Assembly (NCBI GenBank): GCA_046715235.1
Contig: JBKJZO010000215.1
Coordinates: forward strand, 1-22,678
Length of the DNA stretch: 22,678 nucleotides
Source of the DNA: JBKJZO01 sp046715235
GTDB lineage: Bacteria; Actinomycetota; Actinomycetes; BP-191
Direction of reading: 5' to 3'
Part shown: positions 17,453-22,678 of the stretch, one piece after another
Position numbering within the stretch: position 1 is the first letter of the stretch
Layout: each line of letters begins with the position of its first letter
Made by a program: the position numbers and the translations under genes
Notes under the pieces: generated by a model
Told to the model about the DNA's origin: nothing
The model's input: the letters and a program-made list of their open reading frames with translations, nothing else
The model's database searches: none

Positions 17453-18448
17453 TCAGCCGCCGATCGCCGACATCGGGCGTACGGGCGGCAGGAAGTCGGG
17501 CTCACCAATCCCGTGCCCCTTGCGCTTGCCGTCGACCGCGGCCTGCCAGATTGCGGCCAGCTCGTGGTCGCCCGCTCCGCCGCGCATCGCCGTACGCAGG
17601 TCGAACTCGTCGCTCGCGAACAGGCAGTTGCGCACCTGGCCGTCGGCGGTAATCCGCAACCGGTCGCAGGCGGCGCAAAAGGGCTCGGTGACCGAAGCGA
17701 TGATGCCGACGCGCGCGGGTCCGCCGTCCACGAGCCAGGTCTCGGCGGGCGCGCTGCCTCGCGTGCCCACTGGGGTCAGCGAGTGAACCGACTCGATCGC
17801 AGCCCGGATCTCGGCGGCCGGAACCATCGTGTCCCGCGACCAGGCGTGCTGCGCGTCGAGCGGCATGAACTCGATAAAGCGCAGCTCGTAGCCGCGCTCG
17901 ATGCAGAAGTGGAGGAGATCGAGGGCATCGCCGTCGTTGACCCCGCGCGTCAGGACCGTGTTGACCTTGACCGGCGCGAGTCCGGCGTCGACGGCCGCCT
18001 CGAGACCACGCAGAACCTCGTCGAGCCCGGGCCGGCGGGTCAGCCGGGTGAACGTCGCGGGGTCGAGTGTGTCGAGGCTGACGTTGACCCGCCCCAGGCC
18101 CGCCAGAGCCAGCGGTCGTGCAAGCGCGGCGAGCCGCAGACCGTTGGTTGTCAGGCTCAAAGACAGGCTCGGTTCGATGGCGGCGAGTCTGGCAACGAGT
18201 TGGGGGAGCCCCGGGCGCAGCAAGGGTTCGCCGCCGGTGAGCCGCACGCTGCGTACGCCGAGCCCGGCCGCGATGGACACGACGCGGACAATCTCGTCGT
18301 CGGTCAACAGTTCGGCGCGGTCGAGCCACGGCACGCCCTCAGCGGGCATGCAGTAGGTGCAGCGCAACGTGCACCGGTCGGTCAGCGAGACGCGGAGGTC
18401 CGTATGGGTGCGGCCGAACCGGTCGACGAGCGCATTGTCGGCGGCCAT
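17453..18448 (-). CDS. moaA: GTP 3',8-cyclase MoaA
   Basis: A 331-aa radical SAM enzyme that converts GTP to 3',8-cyclo-GTP, the first step of molybdenum cofactor synthesis. The N-terminal cluster motif is C26-x3-C30-x2-C33 (DRCTLRCTYCMP). TGGEPLLR (71-78) is the SAM-binding GGE motif. The C-terminal second [4Fe-4S] ligands are C258, C261 and C275 (FCAACDRLR ... VRNC). The protein ends SAIGG, with the conserved GG tail needed for activity. Length is normal. No other moa genes are adjacent. ATG 18448 has a -10-like box 6 nt upstream and no Shine-Dalgarno. Confidence 0.96.
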   Translation of the reverse strand: MAADNALVDRFGRTHTDLRVSLTDRCTLRCTYCMPAEGVPWLDRAELLTDDEIVRVVSIAAGLGVRSVRLTGGEPLLRPGLPQLVARLAAIEPSLSLSLTTNGLRLAALARPLALAGLGRVNVSLDTLDPATFTRLTRRPGLDEVLRGLEAAVDAGLAPVKVNTVLTRGVNDGDALDLLHFCIERGYELRFIEFMPLDAQHAWSRDTMVPAAEIRAAIESVHSLTPVGTRGSAPAETWLVDGGPARVGIIASVTEPFCAACDRLRITADGQVRNCLFASDEFDLRTAMRGGAGDHELAAIWQAAVDGKRKGHGIGEPDFLPPVRPMSAIGG

Positions 18449-18454
18449 CAGCCA

Positions 18455-18460
18455 ATGGTA
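18455..18460 (-). promoter_or_regulatory. -10 box of a probable leaderless moaA promoter
   Basis: On the minus strand TACCAT (TANNNT) lies 6 nt before the ATG, the same spacing as the box before the amidohydrolase gene. The region is only about 30 bp downstream of the neighbouring gene's stop. Confidence 0.5.
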
Positions 18461-18482
18461 CGGCGCGCTGAGCGGCCGCCGG

Positions 18483-18698
18483 TCAGCCGGCGAGCCCCTC
18501 GACCAGCTCTTGGGTGCCCGGCGGGACCGTGACGGTGTTCTCCCGGTCGGCCTTGCGTCCGGTCAGCTTCGCGATGCGCTCGCCGCAGCTGCACTCGAAC
18601 ACGACGATGATGCCGAGGTCGGTGTTGGCCATTCCTCGAACCGCCCCGTAGCCGAGGAGGACTTCGGCGTTGTGGTTGCTGCAGTAGACGTTGAACAT
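18483..18698 (-). CDS. small Cys-rich protein of unknown function
   Basis: A 71-aa protein (MFNVYCSNHNAEVLLGYGAVRGM ... ). ATG 18698 is chosen because GAAGGAGAGG lies just upstream. It has a CSNH motif near the N-terminus and ECSCGE in the middle, spaced like a small zinc-ribbon (Cys/His/Cys/Cys). I do not recognise a named family. The C-terminus is TVPPGTQELVEGLAG. It lies divergent to the CGNR gene across a 107-bp region with two palindromes, and just upstream of moaA on the same strand. Confidence 0.75.
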   Translation of the reverse strand: MFNVYCSNHNAEVLLGYGAVRGMANTDLGIIVVFECSCGERIAKLTGRKADRENTVTVPPGTQELVEGLAG

Positions 18699-18748
18699 GT
18701 GCCTCTCCTTCGGTGCCCGGGCCGGCCCGTAGGTCGACACTTCTTCCG

Positions 18749-18784
18749 TGACTAGTCAAATAGCTTTATGGTCATTACTATGAC
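18749..18784. promoter_or_regulatory. divergent control region with two palindromes
   Basis: The 107 bp between the divergent small-protein and CGNR genes contain an AT-rich patch. TGACTAGTCA (18749-18758) is a perfect 10-bp palindrome, and GTCAT-TACT-ATGAC (18771-18784) is an inverted repeat. TAGTCA (18753-18758), a 17-nt spacer and TACTAT (18776-18781) could be the -35/-10 of the CGNR gene, which would put both palindromes on its promoter. Confidence 0.45.
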
Positions 18785-18805
18785 GCCCAGGTGGTGAGGG
18801 GTCAA

Positions 18806-19360
18806 GTGGATTTTGATAGTTACAGCAACCACGGCGTCGACGGGGCGGTCGCCATCGTCAACAGCGCCGAGCAACTCGACGACGTAGCCGGGCTTGCGGC
18901 CCTGCTCGCGGATCTGCGGCTCAGCTCGATCGGCGAGGTGGACGACAAGGACCTCGAGGCGGTGCGCCGGCTACGGCGACGTCTGCGCGCGGTCTTCGAC
19001 GCCGAGGACGTTCGCACGGCGGCGGCGTTGATCAATGCGTTGCTCATGGACGCCCATGCATTGCCGCTGCTAACCGACCACGACGGCGAGGCCTGGCACC
19101 TGCACTACGCGCCGCCTGATCGCCCGGTCTGGGCGCGCCTCGCCGCGGAGGCCGCCATCGGCCTGGCGGGAGTGATTCGTGCGGACGGCTTCGACCGCAT
19201 GCGCACGTGCGATGCGGAGGATTGCGACGACGTGTTCGTCGACGGCTCGAAGAACCACTCGCGGCGCTTCTGCCACCCGGAGACGTGTGGCAACCGGGCG
19301 ACGACCGCGGCATACCGAGCGCGCCGCAAACGTCCTCAGCAGGCGATCGAAGCAGGCTGA
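18806..19360 (+). CDS. CGNR zinc finger domain protein
   Basis: A 184-aa putative DNA-binding regulator. GTG 18806 (MDFDSYSNHGVDGAVAIVN) is chosen because GAGGGG precedes it by about 5 nt and the family starts this way; GTG 18791 is an alternative. The N-terminal part (about 1-130) matches the ABATE-type domain. The C-terminal zinc finger has Cys 135, Cys 140, Cys 156 and Cys 161, with the diagnostic CGNR at 161-164 and a basic tail (RARRKR). Family members are thought to be stress- or ligand-linked transcription regulators. Its likely targets include its own divergent promoter region (inference). Confidence 0.9.
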   Translation: MDFDSYSNHGVDGAVAIVNSAEQLDDVAGLAALLADLRLSSIGEVDDKDLEAVRRLRRRLRAVFDAEDVRTAAALINALLMDAHALPLLTDHDGEAWHLHYAPPDRPVWARLAAEAAIGLAGVIRADGFDRMRTCDAEDCDDVFVDGSKNHSRRFCHPETCGNRATTAAYRARRKRPQQAIEAG

Positions 19361-19375
19361 GCGCGGCTGGTGCGA

Positions 19376-19449
19376 TGGAGCGGGCGACGGGAATCGAACC
19401 CGCGTTGCAAGCTTGGGAAGCTCGTGTTCTGCCGCTGAACTACGCCCGC
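19376..19449 (-). tRNA. tRNA-Gly (anticodon CCC)
   Basis: On the minus strand the 7-bp acceptor stem GCGGGCG/CGCCCGC, D arm with AGTTCAGCGGCAGAA, anticodon arm CGAGC-TTCCCAA-GCTTG (anticodon CCC, reads GGG) and a T arm with GGTTCGATTCC fold as a standard cloverleaf. Discriminator is U, and CCA is encoded (19378-19376). It starts 37 nt after the ACP stop on the same strand. A TAGGAT box overlapping that stop could be its own -10, or it could be read through from the operon. Confidence 0.95.
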
Positions 19450-19486
19450 GCGCGTCCCGATCTACCGGGCGTCGCGAGTCGTCATC

Positions 19487-19720
19487 CTACGGCAGTCGCG
19501 AATGCACGAGAGCGACAAGGTCCCCAACCGTGCTCAGACCCACCATGTCGGCCTGGCCGAACATTACCTCGTAGTCCTCCTGCAGCTCGATCGCCAATTC
19601 GACGAGTCGAAAGCTGTCGGCGACCAGGTCGGTGAGTACGGCGTCGGCGACGACGCGCTGGTCGGAGACCTCGAGGATCTGTGCGATTCGCTGCCGAATG
19701 TCCTCGGGCTCTGTGGTCAC
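19487..19720 (-). CDS. acyl/aminoacyl carrier protein
   Basis: A 77-aa acidic helical protein of the ACP family. The phosphopantetheine attachment site is Ser 36 in ADSFRLVEL, where DSL is more usual. ELQEDYEVMF follows as helix II/III. GTG 19720 overlaps the stop of the ferritin-like gene (GTGA), so translation is coupled. As last gene of an operon that also encodes an amino acid:carrier-protein ligase and a phosphopantetheinyl transferase, it is probably the dedicated aminoacyl carrier and not the fatty-acid ACP (inference from context). Confidence 0.9.
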   Translation of the reverse strand: MTTEPEDIRQRIAQILEVSDQRVVADAVLTDLVADSFRLVELAIELQEDYEVMFGQADMVGLSTVGDLVALVHSRLP

Positions 19721-20304
19721 TGACGTTCCTCTAGTTCGGTGTGGGACAGCTCGCCCCGCGACAGAAAGCCGAGCCGCGCTTCGTACTCCGTGATCGTCTG
19801 CGCGTAGACCTCGCGGTCGGCGTCCCGATAGCGCTTGAGGGTCGCCGCGACGTGGTCCTCGCCGTACCGCTCGGACATGCCGGTCAGCGCGTCACGCACC
19901 CACTGCACGTGCCACTTCTCGTCTTCCATGATGCGGGCGATCGTCGATGAGATCTCGGGATCGACGCTGGGTGTCGCCAGATGTCGCGCGTACTGGTTGA
20001 TGACCCGTCGTTCGAAGACGAGCGTGATGGCCAGCACCTCCATCATGTTGACCGGCACGCCGGCCGCCTCCAGATAGCGATCCTGGTAGGCGTCCGCGAG
20101 TTTGATCGGTCGGGCGCCCAGCCGATCGATGCACTGAGTCCAGTACCAAGCATGCTGCGCCTCGTCGGCGTAGTGCTTGGTCAGGTCGTGCTGAATGGGA
20201 CCGGGACGCAGCACCCGCGCGAGGCGCCCGAAAAACAGTGACCCGTTGATCTCGGAGGACCGGTAGTAGCTGAGCAGGAAGAGCTCGTCGTCAGAGAGCG
20301 ACAT
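19717..20304 (-). CDS. ferritin-like di-iron carboxylate protein
   Basis: A 195-aa four-helix protein. Candidate iron ligands follow the ferritin-like order: Glu 18 (SSEING), Glu 48 and His 51 (DEAQH), Glu 98 (VFERR), Glu 129 and His 132 (EDEKWH). Such domains bind a non-haem di-iron centre and act as oxidases or oxygenases; this one is a stand-alone enzyme of unknown substrate. ATG 20304 has AAGGAG about 8 nt upstream. It overlaps the phosphopantetheinyl transferase gene by 14 bp and the carrier protein gene by 4 bp. The context suggests it acts on an aminoacyl-S-carrier protein intermediate (inference). It could alternatively be a storage-type or structural ferritin-like protein. Confidence 0.85.
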   Translation of the reverse strand: MSLSDDELFLLSYYRSSEINGSLFFGRLARVLRPGPIQHDLTKHYADEAQHAWYWTQCIDRLGARPIKLADAYQDRYLEAAGVPVNMMEVLAITLVFERRVINQYARHLATPSVDPEISSTIARIMEDEKWHVQWVRDALTGMSERYGEDHVAATLKRYRDADREVYAQTITEYEARLGFLSRGELSHTELEERQ

Positions 20305-20905
20305 CGCGTGCTCCTTCGGCAAGACAGACGGCGACAGTCAGGAACCCATCCGGTACGACGACGCTCGCGTATCGCAGCAGCTCACCGCGGGGACCCCTCG
20401 CGGCTCCAGCCACGGCACCTGCGTTGTCGAGGCGGTAGTCGACCAGAACCGTGTCGTCGTTGTCGGTCGTTGCCTTGAACAACGCCTCCTTGACGGTCCA
20501 CAGCCGCAGCAGCTGGTGTGCGGGGAGATCGGGCGTGATTTCGGTGCGATGCAGGAAGAAACGCGCTGTGCGCGCCCGTGGCGTACGCGTAGCGGGCTCG
20601 AAGTCGACGCCGGTACCTAGGACGCCGTTGCTGGACCGCACTGCATACGCCGTGGCGTCGGCGTGGGTGATCGAAAGCTGCGGGTGCGGGAGAACGATGC
20701 CGGACGTATCCGTGTCGGCGGGCAGCAGTGCTTTGAGCGCCGTCCGGCCGAGCAACCATTCGCGGCGCCGTGTCGGCGTGGAAAGTGCCTGGTACTGCAG
20801 GCGTTCGCCTCCGAGGAGGTCGCCTATGTCCATTGGTCTCGTGGCTCGCCGCAGTGTCACGTGATGGCCGAGCGCCGCTGTCAGCTCGAGTTCAGCCGCT
20901 GTCAT
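20291..20905 (-). CDS. Sfp-type 4'-phosphopantetheinyl transferase
   Basis: A 204-aa enzyme that moves phosphopantetheine from CoA to the serine of carrier proteins. Core motifs are GTGVDFEP (97-104; Asp 101 and Glu 103 bind Mg) and WTVKEALFKA (Trp 136, Lys 139, Glu 140, Lys 144), with ITHADA (His 81) as the CoA-contact strand. ATG 20905 has GGGGGAGG 4-5 nt upstream and overlaps the end of the reductase gene by 14 bp. It most likely activates the carrier protein encoded two genes downstream. Confidence 0.93.
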   Translation of the reverse strand: MTAAELELTAALGHHVTLRRATRPMDIGDLLGGERLQYQALSTPTRRREWLLGRTALKALLPADTDTSGIVLPHPQLSITHADATAYAVRSSNGVLGTGVDFEPATRTPRARTARFFLHRTEITPDLPAHQLLRLWTVKEALFKATTDNDDTVLVDYRLDNAGAVAGAARGPRGELLRYASVVVPDGFLTVAVCLAEGARDVAL

Positions 20906-21980
20906 CACGCCTCCCCCATCGGGTCCGGACGAGGTAGTCACAGGTGTCGCGCGTCAGCCGCGCACCCTCATCCGCCTTGTAGTCACCCATGACGGCGCGC
21001 AGCCGGGCGTTGTCGACGTCCTTGTCGACGTAGAGCTGGCGTGCGAACGGCGCGACGTTGTCGAGCGCTTGCGACACCAGACTCCCGGCGAACGACGAGA
21101 CGCCTTCGACGAGCAGGCGGAACGACTCATGGTCGGCCAGTAGGGGCCGCAAGATGTGCTTCTTGCGGAAGTCCTCCGCTTCGGCGAATGCGCTGAACGC
21201 GATGTCGAGCAGCTCGCCCACCGTCACCGACTCGGACCGCTGGTGCGCGATATGAAAGATCCCACGCTCTACGTTCTCGTCCATCGTCGCGACGAGGGCG
21301 TCGGCGGCGAAGTCACCAGTCACGAAGTAGAGCGGAGTCGCCGCGTTGCCCGGCAGGACCGAGATCAGGCCGTAGAAACACAGCTTGAGCGCTTCGTGAA
21401 AAGCGTTGTACTGCGTGACGGCGCCTCGGTCGTCGTCGGCGATGACCGTTGAGACGCGCAGAATTCGCCAGGGCAGGTCGGCGGCGAGCTCGAGGACGAG
21501 CTGCTCGGCCGCCCACTTCGACCATTCGTAGTTGTTGGCGAAACCCGCGCGGTCGTCGTACCGCTGCTCGCGGATGAGGCCCGGGTGCAGCCCGGTGGAG
21601 TAGACGCTGCTCACGTGCCCGATCGACTGCAATCGGCGGCATCGGCGAGCCAACTCTATGACCGCCCGTGTGCCGTCGACGTTCACGCGCTGCGCGACGT
21701 CGCGCTCGACGTTGAAACGGATCGCGGCGGCGGCGTGGACGATATGCGTGATGGCGCCGAGCTCATCGTCGAGCGCTCGGAAGGGATCGGGATCGCACAG
21801 GTCTGCCATGACGAATCGGGCGCGAACTGCGAGTGGTCCGAGTTCTCGCCTCATATCGTCGCGGGCGCTCTCTGAGCGGCCGGTCACCACGACGTCGTCG
21901 CCGGCCTCGAGATAGCGCGCAGCGACACGGCGCCCGAGATATCCGGTGCCGCCTGTGACCAGGACAGTGCGACCGCTCAT
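20892..21980 (-). CDS. NAD(P)-dependent SDR, thioester-reductase-like
   Basis: A 362-aa extended short-chain dehydrogenase. The dinucleotide motif is TGGTGYLG (9-16), HAAAAIRF and VNVDGTRAVIELA follow, and the catalytic set is Ser 124/125 (HVSSVYSTG), Tyr 151 and Lys 155 (YEWSK). The overall pattern is of the NAD_binding_4/thioester reductase group that reduces acyl-CoA or carrier-protein thioesters to aldehyde or alcohol. It starts at ATG 21980, overlapping the ligase stop (ATGA). In this operon, reductive release of a carrier-bound amino acid is the natural proposal. An epimerase or ketoreductase role is an alternative. Confidence 0.82.
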   Translation of the reverse strand: MSGRTVLVTGGTGYLGRRVAARYLEAGDDVVVTGRSESARDDMRRELGPLAVRARFVMADLCDPDPFRALDDELGAITHIVHAAAAIRFNVERDVAQRVNVDGTRAVIELARRCRRLQSIGHVSSVYSTGLHPGLIREQRYDDRAGFANNYEWSKWAAEQLVLELAADLPWRILRVSTVIADDDRGAVTQYNAFHEALKLCFYGLISVLPGNAATPLYFVTGDFAADALVATMDENVERGIFHIAHQRSESVTVGELLDIAFSAFAEAEDFRKKHILRPLLADHESFRLLVEGVSSFAGSLVSQALDNVAPFARQLYVDKDVDNARLRAVMGDYKADEGARLTRDTCDYLVRTRWGRRDDSG

Positions 21981-22678
21981 GCGCGCAAGGCCGGCCAGGC
22001 GTTCTCGTCATCTCCGAACGTGCGGACGAACGCGGCAAGCCAGCGCTCTATGCCGAACGCGATACATGCGGTGAACACGGGCTCGCCGGAGTCGCCGTTG
22101 CCGCGGCTGATCTCGAACGCGCGACCGAAGTGGTCGTGGTGCAGGTTCTTGGACGCGATGGCGAGTCGATCCTCGAACAGCAGCTCGTGCTTTGTCGGGT
22201 CGATCCGTTGCATCAGGTACTTGGGGTTCTTCGACGCCTGGAAGAAGGGATCAGTCGCGAGGTCCCAACGGGTGAGCAACCCTGTCCGCGCGATCAGGTC
22301 GTCGACCGCTGCGGTCGCATCAGCCAGGAAGTCCTGGGTCTCCTGCGCGGTGCCCATGCAGACGATCTCGCGCATCGTGAATCCCCATTGCCGTTCGAGC
22401 GGCACATAGTGGGTCTCGTGGCGGAAGCACGTGCACTTGGTCGTGAAGTAGCGAGGTGCGTCGAACTGCTGTCCGCGGTGATGTGCGTAGAGGTGGTAGC
22501 ACGCCGCCGGCGTAAGGACATGGCGTACGGGCGCCAGCTCCGCAAGGTTGACGGTCCCCTCACTGACCGGCTCCTCGGCGACGAACGCCTGCACGTTGCT
22601 CTCGTCGTCGTCGAGGCAGGCGGCAAATGTCGCGAGGTGCGGGAACGACCGGAAGTAGTCGATGCGCTCGAGCTCGGC
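21977..22678 (-). CDS. amino acid:[carrier protein] ligase, SerRS-like (partial, 5' end outside window)
   Basis: The last 233 codons are present; the reading frame is open to the right edge (an internal GTG at 22594 is not the real start). The sequence follows atypical seryl-tRNA synthetase homologues that adenylate a small amino acid and load it on a carrier protein instead of tRNA. Support: TKCTCFRHETHY and ACIAFGIERWLAAFVRTFG, which hold the expected Cys-Glu-Cys zinc ligands and class II motif 3, and the motif-2-like REIVCMG segment. Characterised relatives in Bradyrhizobium and Agrobacterium use glycine or alanine (known of the family). Substrate here is not readable. A carrier protein gene in the same operon strengthens the call. 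Confidence 0.88.
   Translation of the reverse strand, partial: AELERIDYFRSFPHLATFAACLDDDESNVQAFVAEEPVSEGTVNLAELAPVRHVLTPAACYHLYAHHRGQQFDAPRYFTTKCTCFRHETHYVPLERQWGFTMREIVCMGTAQETQDFLADATAAVDDLIARTGLLTRWDLATDPFFQASKNPKYLMQRIDPTKHELLFEDRLAIASKNLHHDHFGRAFEISRGNGDSGEPVFTACIAFGIERWLAAFVRTFGDDENAWPALRA

Noticed and set aside
16715..18532. Plus-strand open frame of about 605 codons opposite the dehydrogenase and moaA
   Set aside because: It spans two well-supported minus-strand genes and shows no recognisable motif.
19376..19449. tRNA-Gly as integration site of a mobile element
   Set aside because: No repeated tRNA 3' end and no integrase gene were seen in the window.

Overview
The window is high-GC DNA from an actinobacterium (phylum Actinomycetota). 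Support comes from the strong G/C third-position bias, long antisense shadow ORFs, GTG/TTG starts, TANNNT boxes 6-7 nt upstream of ATGs that suggest leaderless transcripts, and family content: a class E-like sortase fold with an LAxTG protein, a FadE5-type acyl-CoA dehydrogenase, and DUF2332, DUF6458 and CGNR proteins. Genus cannot be fixed from the sequence.

Region 1 (139-11934, all + strand) is a cell-surface locus. It holds a membrane-anchored DUF916/WxL-interacting-type protein, a secreted Ig-like protein ending in a divergent WxL-like domain, a small LAYTG wall-anchor-type protein, and a 1028-aa Ig-repeat protein. These are followed by a sortase-fold membrane protein that has lost its catalytic Cys and His, a complete PstB-type ABC ATPase with no permease beside it, a small secreted protein, and a secreted fusion of a duplicated PstS-like module with a GH18 domain whose catalytic motif is non-canonical. 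The WxL, LAYTG and Ig-repeat proteins share a homologous N-terminal module with a conserved Cys pair. A G16 homopolymer lies just upstream, inside a short ORF whose stop overlaps the start of the first gene. The locus looks like a cell-wall display system built from WxL, sortase-fold and phosphate-transporter-like parts, and is one of the two best candidates for an undescribed system.

Region 2 (11993-19360) is ordinary housekeeping and accessory content. On the + strand are a PPOX-family protein, a Tat-exported amidohydrolase, and a DUF2332 protein behind a CRP-like site. After a strong stem-loop, the - strand carries a DUF6458 membrane protein with a sigmaB/F-like promoter, a FadE5-type dehydrogenase with two TetR-like operators, MoaA, and a small Cys-rich protein. 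The latter is divergent from a CGNR zinc-finger protein.

Region 3 (19376-22678, - strand) is a tightly overlapping five-gene operon that runs off the right edge. In transcription order it encodes an amino acid:[carrier protein] ligase (SerRS-like, partial), an NAD(P)-dependent thioester-reductase-like SDR, an Sfp-type phosphopantetheinyl transferase, a ferritin-like di-iron protein and an acyl carrier protein. A tRNA-Gly(CCC) follows it. The logic is to activate an amino acid, tether it to its own carrier protein, oxidise it and release it reductively. This is a compact, apparently tRNA-independent and NRPS-independent amino-acid-modifying pathway, and the second strong candidate for a new system.
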